NCBI GenBank assembly: GCA_013423325.1
Contig: BLJB01000039.1
Span: 372,001 to 436,000, forward strand
Source of the DNA: Usnea hakonensis
Taxonomy: Eukaryota > Ascomycota > Lecanoromycetes > Lecanorales > Parmeliaceae
DNA length: 64,000 nucleotides
Reading direction: 5' to 3'
Position numbers and translations under genes: made by a program. Every line of letters begins with the position of its first letter. Positions within the stretch are counted from its first letter, which is position 1. A model generated the notes under the pieces. It did not search any database, was not told the DNA's origin, and saw only the letters and a list, made by a program, of their open reading frames with translations. This document shows positions 1 to 10,202 of the stretch, one piece after another.

Positions 1-2489
1 TCAGCGGCTCGTTAATTTTGGAATTCATCGGCGCGAGAATACCCTTCTCCGAAATTGTGCCATTAAGGACTTGTTTGACGGCTATGTGACGCAGAATGTT
101 AGCGATTCCTGTTTTTAGAGATGCGCAAGGCTTGAGACCCGGTTGGAGATCTAAATTGGTCAAAGGTGAACCTTCAGGTAGCAAGGCGCCTTCACATTTT
201 GAGAATTCTTGCAGGGTCAGAAGGAAATTTAGATGTTGGGGGGAACTTGCCAACTCCGCACGGTACGCCTACTAATTTCGCCATTGCCGAGTAACCTCCA
301 CTTCCAATCGGAGCGCCGTATTCGCAGAGGGTAGAAGTTCTGATCTCCTTGCTACCGTCCTTGTTCTCGATCTCGAACTTGTGTTGAAGCATCTTGAACC
401 CTAGTATTAGCATTCCTCTTCTAACAGGTTTTGGGTACCGAGACAGTGCTTACTACTAAGTCACGCTCACCCTCCTCGAATTGCATCTTTTCTTCGAGAG
501 TGGCGCACAGAGTATCCAGAGGAGTTCCTTTGGGGGTAATTTTTGAATCTGAGAATACGCCAACTACACCTTCGTGTCAGGATACCTCTTTCAAGAAGCT
601 TTTGTGTGCAGAGACAATGTCGTAGGTTCACGTCCACGTGTACCACGTGGCTTCGCAGACTAGACAGTTCACAACTCCATCCGAGAAAGACCTGGTATGG
701 GAATATGAAGGGATGTAAGTTGCTTACTCCACTTAAGGCCGGTCATTAAACGGGTCTTCTCATCGTTGTCTTTGAAGGTTGTTTTTGATGATATTGCCCA
801 CTGGAGATCCTTCTCGCTTGACGAAGATGAACCAAGAATTTTCTGGGTGGCAATTTTCCAAGTGATTGGCTCCTTTAAGAAGCTCTTCTCCTCATCACTT
901 AGGAAGCCTATATCGACAAGAACCTTGACAAATTCTGGAAATCCTTGATATCTTAGAGTCTACATCCCGACGGTATTAGCAACACTCCATTAGGAAGGGA
1001 TTGCTGGCCTTTGCGGAGGCCAGAAGGGGAAATCAAAGACGGTCTTACACCACGGATGATGGTGTTCGTCTCTGGGATATTATAGCGTTCTTTATATGGG
1101 GTTGAATCGCGGTTTGGGTATGCGACGAAAGCGAAGCCTGGATGCGAGTAAGGACGGGATACCACGGTAACCACAGACCATTTGGGGGATATGTGTCTGA
1201 AAAGCTGACCTGGATAAATGTAATATGGCTTCGCGGTGGCCATCAGGTCTTTTATCAGGCTGTGTTAGCGCTACTCTTTTGCGAAGAATTTAGTGCAAAC
1301 ATGTGATATTTCAAAACCCAGAAATCCAAGCTAATTATCACACTCCAGACGACCCATGACGGGGTCTGGATGACTCATTTGGGCTAGATCGCAAATTTGG
1401 AGGGTGCGAAGGGTTACCACTTACCAGGACCAGCGACGTTGACATGCTTGCCTTCTTGGTAGAAGCTTGCAGCATTTCTTAGAGCGAGCAGAACTCCACG
1501 GGATCTTAAGTCCCATAGTGTTAGTATGTTTTGTTCAAGATGAACTCAGCTGGTAAGACAATATCTTAGGTGCATGTCCAAGTGAGAAGCGCCAGGTAGC
1601 TTTACACCTCGGCAAGTACCTAAGAAAAGCCAAAACAGAGAGCATGACAGTGCGCAATTCACTTACGACCAAGAAAACCTTCGACCAAATATCGTTAGCG
1701 TTACTCTATCAGAATGGTTTTCGGTATGTGGCAAGTTATCAAGGGAAATATAAAAGTACTCAGGGTTGCTGACTTATAGCCTAACGGATTTCCAGAGTCT
1801 GAAAATTAGCCTTGGAAGTCTTTTATTCTATCTGTACCCCTCACCTTCTGGAGCTGGAAGGCCTCCACAATATGATAGGAATGATAAGATCTTTCCTCCT
1901 GCCTTATGTACGCTCTCGATTGTGGAGATTGCGTATAAATGGTCGATGCCAGGATCGAGCTAACAATTATTAGCTTTGCATTTTAGAAGATGTGTGAAAC
2001 AATGGACTTACACCAATCTCATTTAGAACGGTGATCCCGGCGTCCTTGGCCTGTTGTTCAAGCTCGAGCATGGCTGGGGAGACATAACTCGTCGTGACAA
2101 CATTTTTCTTGTTTCGAATCGCGGATTTGATGACAGTAGCATGAAAGGTGTATGGGATTAAGCTTATGACAAGATCGTGCGTTGCTATCTCAGCGTCGAG
2201 GGCATTGTCGTTGGTGACATCAAGGGAGATTGGCCGAGCAAGCTTGACTCCCTCTGAGAGTTTCTTGGCGCTGTCGAGGGTTCTGCAGGCTGAAGAATGT
2301 CAGTAGAGGGTATTAGAAATATCCACTCTGCCAGTGACTCACCGACGGAGACCTCAATGCCATCTTCACTCAGAATATCCAATGTGGGCTTGGTAACGAA
2401 ACCAGAGCCGCTGGGATGGTGTCAGTGTGTGGATCGCTTTCTTGGTCGTCGATTTGGCATTACAGCATTAGAACACGTTGAGGAGCCAT
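1..2489 (-). CDS. LYS9: Saccharopine reductase (alpha-aminoadipate pathway), 3' end off window
   Basis: The glutamate-forming saccharopine dehydrogenase joins aminoadipate semialdehyde and glutamate to saccharopine in the fungal lysine pathway (cytosol). Spliced by eye, the start reads MAPQRVLMLGSGFVTKPTL, an N-terminal Rossmann GSGF motif, followed by peptides such as CRTLDSAKKLSEGVKLARP, LDPGIDHLYAISTIESVHKA, FAFVAYPNRDSTPYKERY and CEYGAPIGSGGYSAMAKLVG, all typical of Lys9. The ATG is at 2489-2487. The gene is cut into about a dozen exons, very intron-dense even for this group; exon 1 is only 26 nt. The last visible codons (APMNSKINEPL) run off base 1, so roughly the final 20 residues are missing. 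It is divergent from the Nrd1-like gene. Unusual splicing (12-nt exon, GC-AG intron) is listed separately. Family identity is very secure; exact exon edges are inferred. Confidence 0.95.
82..250 (-). other. GC-AG intron in LYS9
   Basis: Joining GVPCGV to AVKQVLNGTISEKG of Lys9 requires removing 169 nt that start with GCAAGT and end with CACATAG. No GT donor nearby restores the frame, so this is a GC-AG intron with an otherwise strong donor. Seen in the sequence; splicing itself is inferred. Confidence 0.75.
1667..1678 (-). other. 12-nt microexon of LYS9
   Basis: The bases GTTTTCTTGGTC (minus strand) supply most of the conserved peptide YKFSWSSRG. They sit between an upstream intron (1679-1773, weak donor GTCAGC, acceptor CGAAG) and a downstream intron starting GTAAGT (1505-1666). 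Skipping the 12 bases keeps the frame but loses four conserved residues. Confidence 0.7.
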
Positions 2490-2798
2490 GATTGCTGTTT
2501 GTATGGCAGATGTGTATAATTTTGTCGTTTCGTAGAAGCTTCAAATCATGAAACATAATAACTATGAACATGAAATATTGATATTTGAGTGTCGGAGAAA
2601 CGAGAGACCGGTCGCCGATTAGTCAATTGAAGTTGCATCACTTTTGAGTTCTGGCCACCTTAGCTCACTCGCTAAAAGCGGAGCGAATTCCGAGTCAATT
2701 GCCAAGCGAATCCCATGAGATTACGGAGTACTTATCCTGAGTTGCCTACCGTACCTACCGTACGTAGCACACGACCAACTTCGATGCCAGCAGGCAAT
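2490..2798. promoter_or_regulatory. Divergent promoter LYS9 / Nrd1-like gene
   Basis: About 310 bp between two start codons pointing away from each other. It holds a TTACGGAGTAC element (about 2721-2731), which recurs in other intergenic regions of the window, and short TACCGTACC repeats near 2745-2765. No ORF or RNA gene is visible. Confidence 0.6.
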
Positions 2799-4505
2799 AT
2801 GGCGGCGACTGTAACCATTGATAAAGAATATTTCATGACTCTGCTTCGGCGGTATGTACGCCGTCCTCGGCAACGTCAAATTGTGGGCTGATAAGCAGTA
2901 TACTAGAGCTGAATTTGTCCGTCACCTCTGCAAGGCCGATTGGCTGCCTCAAAAGAAGCTCATCCGTCTGTATAGCATACGTCTGGCAGAGACCTGACGA
3001 CTCCCGTTGACATTCCGTTTGTCAGCATACCCAAAGTCGATCATGACAACCTTGTGAGTCCTGACCGTTGCTGCACGCTGTCAATTGCTAATACGGGAGA
3101 ACTTGAAGCTCCGTATCGCACAAGAGTACGGTGTGTTTCCAATGAGGACAGATGCTACAACGTCCACAAAAAGGTTCCATGACCATACCATGCTGACTAG
3201 ATGCAGCAAGCCTCAAAGATTCTCTGTTCAAAGGGGGCATTGAATCGGAGACTCTAGAGGTTCGAGGACTTGACCAGAAGGACTTTTGCATTAGCTCATA
3301 CCACAAAGGTTCTCATTCGCGGCGACAACATCCCAATACCGCAACTTGACACCTTCGTTGACGACGACGATATACTAGCAAGCGAGGGCCCGGACCTTGA
3401 CATAAAACCTCGGAAGACTTCGAATACGACGAGCCGTCCATTTGGCTCCTCGTGGGCTGATTCTGTGCCTGAATGGCCTCCAAAAAAATCTGTCGGTGGT
3501 CTTGGGGAAAATCTGAAAGGGAAAGGAGGCTTCTATAATCATCACAATAGCTCTGCGCTAGAGGACGAAAGTGCTTTTACGCCTGATTTTGAAAAGGAGG
3601 AATCGTATCTTGGCGGCCCGCCGCGGGAAAGAAAGCGCTTTGCCAAGATGGAACAGCGGACAATATTTGCTAAGAATCTTTCTGACCGTACAACGCACAA
3701 GGACATCGTCGACTTCGTACGTGGGGGCCTAGTGCTGGATATATACTTGCGGTCCAGCGAGCGCAGTGCTAGCATCTCCTTTGTTGAGGGACCCGCAGCT
3801 CAGGAATTTATGAACTTTGTCAAGCGCAATGATATCTACGTACATGGCAAAAGGGTATGTCTTCCCTGCATACTCCAAAACGAAAGAGGCTCTCTAATAT
3901 ATGACCTTTAGCTCGATTTTTCGTGGAGTGAGCGTCAATACAATCTACCCGGACACGTCGCGAACAAGATCGGCATTGGTACGTTGGAATCCACTGGCTA
4001 AACACATCGCCCTCTTGTAAAAGGGATGCTGACTTCCGATCTTCATTCAGGAGCAACTCGAAACGTCATCATACGGGGCGTACAACCGCATATCAGCGAG
4101 GAGCGAATCCGGCAACACTTGGACCATATCCACAACATCGTAGTCATCAGCATTTCCTTCGAGCATGGCAACGCCTACATCTCGCTCAACTCCATCAACA
4201 ACTCGCTCTTTGCCCGAACCTGCATGATGTCCAGAGGGGCATACAAAGGCATGAAAATCGAATGGTATCCCGATGAATGCTCCCAGCCTCTGCCGAAATC
4301 GCAGCGCGTCCCGAAGAAAGAGAACATAGCACCTCGGCCGAAGACCTTGACATCCGCGATGAATCGTTTCCAGATGCTCAACATGGACGGGACCGATGAT
4401 GACTCCGAGGAGGCAGAGCAGGAAAGCACCGTACTCTCAGATCTTGCATCCATGAACATCAGCAACCATCAATCGCCATGGAATCCTGGAACGGTTGCCG
4501 CTTGA
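2799..4505 (+). CDS. RNA-binding protein, Nrd1-like, two visible RRMs
   Basis: The spliced product starts MAATVTIDKEYFMTLLRR (an in-frame ATG also lies at 2784) and continues AEF-HTSGRDL, VSIPKVDHDNL, RIAQEYA, SLKDSLFKGGIESETLE and VLIRGDNIP. Two RRMs follow: one from RTIFAKNLSDRTTHKDI to LDFSWSERQYNL, one from RNVIIRGVQPHISEERI to IEWYPDECSQPLP. The C-terminus is acidic and ends SPWNPGTVAA. Known relatives are the Nrd1 (negative regulator of differentiation) RNA-binding proteins of fungi; S. pombe Nrd1 has four RRMs, so this is a shorter, filamentous-fungal form (about 430 residues). At least seven short introns are needed, including 2852-2906, 2917-2975, 3054-3108 and 3260-3308. An apparent stop near 3255 in one frame lies beside the last of these and is not a lesion. 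Confidence 0.85.
2907..2916 (+). other. 10-nt microexon of the Nrd1-like gene
   Basis: The bases AGCTGAATTT encode the conserved AEF in LLRRAEFHTSG. The intron before ends in CTAG after a GCTGATAA branch-like motif. The intron after starts with the non-consensus GTCCGT and ends GTATAG at 2975. Skipping the exon breaks the frame. Confidence 0.7.
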
Positions 4506-4978
4506 AGCCTGCACAAAGGCGCAACCCGTTATCTTAGCTTTTACAGGACGTCATTTCGCAGGATGCAGTCTTAGCTTCAAAGGCTCCGGGCCCTTCTCCG
4601 CTTCCATACTCGGGGCCACCTTGCTCCGGCATAACGGTGGCATAGAGCATAATTGAACGGTGAGCCGCAGGCGGAGGTCTCGTATGGCGTTGTGCATTGC
4701 AAGAAATCGTTCTACCGGATTCTCATTCTAGTCGCTGTTCGATATTAGCTTCTTACGTGCTTTGACAGAGATACCCCGGCTCGCAGGCGGCTTCATATTT
4801 TTCGTGGTTCGGCTTGTGAATAAGTGAAACAATGCTCAATATTGATGAAGCGTGATCCATGTATCCTCCTAACGCGCTGGTGAGGAGTTCAAACTGCTGA
4901 ATTATTTTAATATTAAAGATGGATACCCGTCAAAGCTACCTATTCGGCAATGGACGAAGCTCATTCCATCCCCTCAAA
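4506..4978. other. Convergent intergenic region
   Basis: The 3' ends of the Nrd1-like gene and the cytochrome b561 gene face each other over about 470 bp. I see no ORF, RNA gene or repeat here; it presumably holds both 3' UTRs. Confidence 0.5.
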
Positions 4979-6036
4979 CTACGTCGTCTGCTTCATCAAT
5001 CTGACCCTGTTAGCATATGCAACCCAAAGCAAGTGTGTATCTCCTTCCCATACCTATCAGGACTAGACGCGGCATGAACATTGCCCCACACCTTCTCCCC
5101 CGTCTCCAGTTGCGGCACCGTACCCTTATTCCTCACATATGACAGAACAACCGTCGCTAACCAAACGAGCCAGATCGTCCCCGCTATCACCCCGTACGCA
5201 ATCTCCCCTTTGACGGTGTTGGCACTCAGCATCAATCCCAAACCCCCGTTGATGACGCCCGCGGTCAGTATCACGCGGCCCCACCAGACGTGGGTGGTGC
5301 CCCAGATGGTGCGGCGCTGGTGTTTCTTGTAGATGTAGTGGTGGAGGAGACCGCCGATGGGTTGGAAGACGAGGGAGCCGATTACGATAATGCCGATTAT
5401 GGGGTGGCCGTTGCTGGCTGTGAGCTGGAGGAGGACGGGGATGGCTTGTTAGTTTCCCAGACGTGAATGGGGTTGGGTGGGGTTGGGGGTCAATGGCTGG
5501 ATGATGGTGATGATGATGGTAGGAGGGGGCGGGAAGAGACGAACCTGCGAATTGGGGTAGATTGCTATGTAGACACCTAATCCTAGGCCTGCCAATGCTA
5601 GGATGTAGGCAAAGACTTGGATAAAAGCGTGGACCCACTGACATGTTTCGCGATTAGCATTGCCAATGGGAGAAAGAGATATCTGCAGTTGTGGCCAGAC
5701 TCTGAATGGAGAGGAAGGGCTCCAAAAAATGGCCTTACCACTACGCAGATTTCAGAGTCAGCGTAATTTTCTTTCGAGGCAATGGATCGAAAAACAAGAC
5801 ACTTTCCAAGAAGCTGTGAGATCTTGTTTGCTGGGGAGAGCAACGTGGAAGTGCGGTCGCAGCTTTGTTTTCTACGAAAAAGCGTTCTGCTCGGGCGAGT
5901 ACGTACCTAGTCCACGAAACGACGAGGTACGAACGAGAATGGCTCCCAGTGGGAAGAGGGCGCCAAAGGCAAGGCCCATGATGGTACCGTGGGCGATGAC
6001 TGCATTTGGGCGGTTGGGATTGACTTGGGGATCCAT
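4979..6036 (-). CDS. Cytochrome b561-domain membrane protein
   Basis: A transmembrane haem protein of the fungal b561/ferric-reductase-like class. The start MDPQVNPNRPNAVIAHGTIM leads into a helix (MGLAFGALFPLGAILV), then WVHAFIQVFAYILALAGLGL, then HPIIGIIVIGSLVFQPIGGL, HHYIYKKHQRRTIWGTTHVW and ILTAGVINGGLGLMLSA, and a last helix GVIAGTIWLVWLATVVL. Histidines in AHGTIM, WVHAF, GHPIIG and THVWWG are in positions expected for haem ligation. No DOMON domain is visible, so it is a b561-only protein; physiological acceptor unknown. The stop depends on whether a last small intron is removed: 4979 (spliced) or 4996 (unspliced). Introns include 5638-5738 and 5741-5906, separated by two bases. The TATA/AT-rich promoter lies beyond 6037. 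Confidence 0.8.
5638..5906 (-). other. Twin intron with a 2-nt spacer (2-nt exon or stwintron)
   Basis: On the minus strand, CTAG|GTACGT opens the first intron, which ends GCTGACTCTGAAATCTGCGTAG. Then come the two bases TG (5740-5739) and a strong donor GTAAGG. The second intron ends with branch TGCTAATC and acceptor TGTCAG before TGGGTCCAC (WVH). Removing a single intron from the first donor to the last acceptor shifts the frame. Keeping TG as an exon gives RGL-V-WVHAF. Removing the inner intron first and using G|TGGTAA as an interrupted outer donor gives RGL-WVHAF. Both restore the frame. Confidence 0.6.
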
Positions 6037-8007
6037 GAGTATTGGAGGATTAGCAAGATGTGGAGAATAAAGTACTTCTGGATTGGAGAAGTGATTCGCG
6101 ATGGTGAAGGTTGGAGAAGAAGTAAGTATTATATTAATATAATAAATTATGAGAGAAATGGGTGGTAGTTTCTTTCCAATAAATAACGGAAAATAAAAGA
6201 GGACTACTCGAATGAGAAGGTGGGTAAGTAGGTAATAAAGGACCTATGAGAATGAATCAATTGCAAATATGAAAAGCTAGTGCCACGCGTGTCGGGCTAC
6301 GAGGTGCATGAAACGGAATGCACGAAAGGCAAAGAATCAATAATAATGACCAAATAATTGAGCATAATAAGGTAATGTACTCGTAGTCGACAGTCGTAGA
6401 TGGAACTAAGGTCGATGCTTTGACCTCTGATCCATGACCATATTGGCCTTGGATCACTGCCCTAGAAGTCTTGATGTCATTCCGTGTTGTTGGCATTCTG
6501 TCACAGTAAAGTACTACCTACCTACCGACTTTACTTTACAACATCATCTGTCAACGAGGCAAACTTGTCAGCGATACTTCCAAGATGCATAGAGTAGAAG
6601 AGAGATAAGAGAATCTGCAGGCCAAATTGCCAGCTCGCATACTTTACCAATTGGTGCACGAAGGTGAGACACGAGGGATTCGTCAACTCCATGTTGCATT
6701 ACCTAGGTATTTACCTAGTGGCTAAATCAAAGGTAATTAATGAAGATCATCTGAATAAGTACTTTACTAGTGCTGTACAATCAAGATAAAGTAAGGTAAG
6801 GTACTCTACCAGCAAAATAAGGTATCTCCCGGCGGCTTATCAAAACCTTCTCAACCCAATTAAAACGAGGCCACAAAGATCTTCCCACTCTCCGACTCTC
6901 CGACCCGAATCATCTCCGATCCGAATCTCTGAACTTCTCATTCTCGATACCCGAGGCTCACAACCACAGAGGAACACGGGCCTGACTGACCGCTGTGCTT
7001 TCAACCCCTTTCGGCCTTGCTAGGAGACCCATGTACAAAAAGATGGCGATTTTACTACTATTCAAGTTTCCAAATCCTTGCTGGCGTGGGACTTACTTCC
7101 AAAAATATCAAGCTCTAAAGGTCGCTCTTCGCGTCATAGATCTTCCTCTCAAAAAGCTAACTTAAGGTAGCTAAGGTATTGTTTGCGGCACTAGGTAAGC
7201 TTTGCGGGTACGCGGACCAAGACAACAAAAATAACTTGCGGGTACTTACGGAGTACGAATAAGTCTTTGACTTTTTTTTCCACACCACGATACTACGTCC
7301 ATCCAACGCTACTGTAGGGGAAAGTATCGTGCTAGGTCCGCACTGCATTCCTTACCCCAGAGTCGCCTCGCAGGTCCCCCTAAGTGACCTTTTAGGTAAC
7401 TCGTAGCCCATCACAGTGAGCAGGAAAATCAAATCGCTTTTGTACTCATCTGCTTTATCTCTCACTTGTTTCCTTCGTTTTGGAAAAAGATTGGCAGAAT
7501 CTACATTCTCTTGACTTTGTTTCACGGTGGTTAGTTATAAGGACTGAGGAACGTTGCATCTCATTAGAGGGCCAGGTTAGTGCCCTGGTGTCAGTTGCTA
7601 TTGTTTGCAAGAAGTCGAGGCAAGCTCGAACAGTACGGATGATAGCCAAGACAATACAGAGGTACGGAGTAATGCTGCATGAAATCCTACTTAGATTGGT
7701 CGGCTAGCGGCCTTTGCATTGCGTGTAGTGAGATTAGATAGGGGGCCGGTCCGTGGTAACTGGTGCTACTGACAACATCTTTTTTTCTCACATTCATATC
7801 GGCCAAGAAGCAGGGAGGAGACTATGGTCTTTGAGCATGATAGCATCAAGAACCGCGTTGCTCTATAGAATAAAAGTAGCCTCGTTATCATTGCTCTCGT
7901 CCCTGGTTTTGGCGTTCGCCCCTACGTGTGGATCGTTGGGAGGATATCTCACCCAATCTGACTATCTACGGCTAGTGGGACTCGTAGCCAGAGCAATTAA
8001 GATGATA
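6037..8007. other. Gene-poor region, promoter of b561 gene and 3' flank of TYR1
   Basis: About 2 kb without a recognisable gene. It holds AT-rich DNA near 6130-6200, ACCTACCTACC and AAGGTAAGGTAC runs (about 6510-6535 and 6785-6805) and two TACGGAGTA elements (about 7246-7257 and 7661-7672). Small open frames at 7480-7707 and 7753-8022 have no family resemblance I recognise, and I do not call them. Confidence 0.5.
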
Positions 8008-9818
8008 TCAGGTCTTCTCTAAGATGACGCTGATCATCTCATTTCCTATGCGAGTTGCTTCTGGAAACCGAGGCTCAAAGTATTCGGAGATGCGTTCAAA
8101 GCGGTCCTTGTAAGATGCAAAATCGCCAAAGGAGACACAGTCCGACCATGCTCGAGCGGCAAACGTGAACTCTAGGTCGTCCGAGCGAAAGGTGTTGTCT
8201 TCAATAGCTATGTCGATGACTTCTGCGAGGAGCTGCGGCTTGCTGAAAAGATACTCGGTCACTCCGAGCCATAATCGAAATGGCTGGAACAGACCAACAT
8301 CAGAATTGAGATCGGTCGCACAGAACAGGAAGAAGGGTCACTTACAGGTGTCGAGCAGATCATATGATCGTATGGTACGATACCTAACTTCCACCAGCAA
8401 TCTACCATGGCCAAAAGACTCAGGTGGTTGTTCGGTGTTCTCTCTTTTGGCACCTTTCCGAGAGAGAACCGATCAAGGACATCGTCTCTTAACAGAAGAT
8501 CTCTCTGACCATGCTCAGAGCCGAACACAGCTTCACCAGCACTCCTGATGCGTTTTTCAAGCTCTTCTCGGTGGCCGCCGAGCATCAGCTTGAAGAGCTC
8601 AGTCACCGATTCAGCATATTGCCGGATTTGTTTCTTGGCCCAGGTGTTCAAGATCGCGAGACCAGCGTAGACGTGCCATTTGTTCGAGTATATACGAAGC
8701 ATAATATTGCATTTTATGTTCTCGATTCCACCAACATACCGGTTGATTTCCCAAGGAAATTGATTGTTGGAGAACCATGCGGTACCCATACTCAAAAATG
8801 CGGCATGAGTAACAGCTTGTGTGTCTGCTGTTATTCGATCGTGCTGTTGGGCAGTAAGATAGACAATGTTAGAATCGAAACACGAGAGGATTCTTTCGAC
8901 CAAAGAAAAGCTTTGCTGTGATGCGCGATGCTTTATTAATGCGAGAGGCTGACCTTTGGGATCGACTTTAGGTCCATGTAGGGAATGGCACGAGACAATC
9001 TCGACGTCTTCAGGCAAATATTTTTCGAAGGCAGCCATCTCAATCTCTTTACAAGAAGTCTGACCTCCGACAATGGCGCCTTGTTTAGTCGCTGCATCGA
9101 TGTTAGTACAAAAGGTTTAGAGTCCACACCATGAAACATACAAGGTCCAAATAGGCTTACGGTCCGACCGATGGCCTCCGCTTCAACGCTATACAGAATG
9201 ATATCGCTTGATCGTGAGACGAAACGGCCGTCATGAAATATGTGCACATTGCTCTGCATTCGCTTCAGCTGTGTACTGACTGTAGGCGCCACGAAAGAAT
9301 GATTACATTTCCAGCGAACGTATCTTTTAATAAGTCGTACTTTTCGGGCTTGTCGCAGGCATGGATTCTGACCACATAAAAGATCAGTCATTGCTAAATG
9401 CTCTCGTGGCCTAGCAGCAGGAACCGTTGTTGACAGTGCCACCTGTACCAAGTGGTCATTAGCTTAAATTTAACAATGTTATGAGGAATAAAAGGAATTT
9501 CCGCAATGCATATTTCAGACAATTATTATATAGGTAGCTGAGATTTTACATCAGTGACAGCCAGCTTCCAAGCCCATGAGCCAGAATGACCCTGAGGCCT
9601 TTTCACAAGCCATACTCGAGCCAAATGCACTCAAGTCATCATTGCATTACATGTAGATTGAAGAGGAAGCAAGCACACTCACATTCTGCGACCACTGCAA
9701 CGCAAGTCCCTTAAGGAAGAGCTATTAATTACCTCCAACCAGCAGCACTGATCCTCCGGGCATACATCTGCCCCATGTCACCCATCCCAATGATTCCTAT
9801 CGTTATGTTGTCCATCAT
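8008..9818 (-). CDS. TYR1: Prephenate dehydrogenase (tyrosine biosynthesis)
   Basis: It converts prephenate to 4-hydroxyphenylpyruvate with NADP. The first exon reads (M)MDNITIGIIGMGDMGQMYA, a Rossmann GxGxxG motif. After splicing come IHACDKPEKYDLLKDTFAGN, SSDIILYSVEAEAIG, GAIVGGQTSCKEIEM, DVEIVSCHSLHGPKVDPKGQ, ITADTQAVTHAAFLSMGTAW, RYVGGIENIKCNIMLRIYSN, SLLAMVDCWWKLGIVPYDHM and PFRLWLGVTEYLF, all hallmarks of fungal Tyr1; the end is NEMISVILEK(T). Start at 9818 or 9815 (two adjacent ATGs). Introns are small except the first, 9368-9732 (365 nt). No ACT domain is visible. It is divergent from RPS14, sharing a 384-bp promoter. Confidence 0.93.
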
Positions 9819-10202
9819 GAGAAGCACACAGTAAATCTCGGGGTTTCTAATGGTATTGAATTGAAGCAATCGGGCCCAAAGCTATCAGGACCCCAAAACT
9901 CAAGCACAGAAATGACAGCAACCAAGGCCAGCATATTCAAGTAGCCAACAATTCTGTATGAAAGAAGCAACAAATTTCCATTCATGCATCAGCCTTTTGG
10001 ATAGTCGAACGGGTTTTGGTGAGTGATATGAATGGGTCGAAATAGAAAGAAGATTTGGGCTCGAGCTTGCGTAAATCTCGTAGGGCTGAACTCGCTTAAA
10101 GCAAAATTACGCTAACATTTCGCACGGTTGAAGATCCATCGAGCTGTTTATCTTCAACACCAACCCCTTTCGCCTCCGCAGAGAAATACATTAACTCTCA
10201 AA
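9819..10202. promoter_or_regulatory. Divergent promoter TYR1 / RPS14
   Basis: A 384-bp spacer between two ATGs pointing apart. Just before the RPS14 start there is a pyrimidine-rich stretch (about 10150-10180), the usual transcription-start context of fungal ribosomal protein genes. Nothing else is recognised. Confidence 0.5.

Noticed and set aside
3250..3310. Apparent stop or frameshift between ETLE and VLIRGD in the Nrd1-like gene.
   Set aside because: A 49-nt GT-AG intron (3260-3308) restores the frame exactly.
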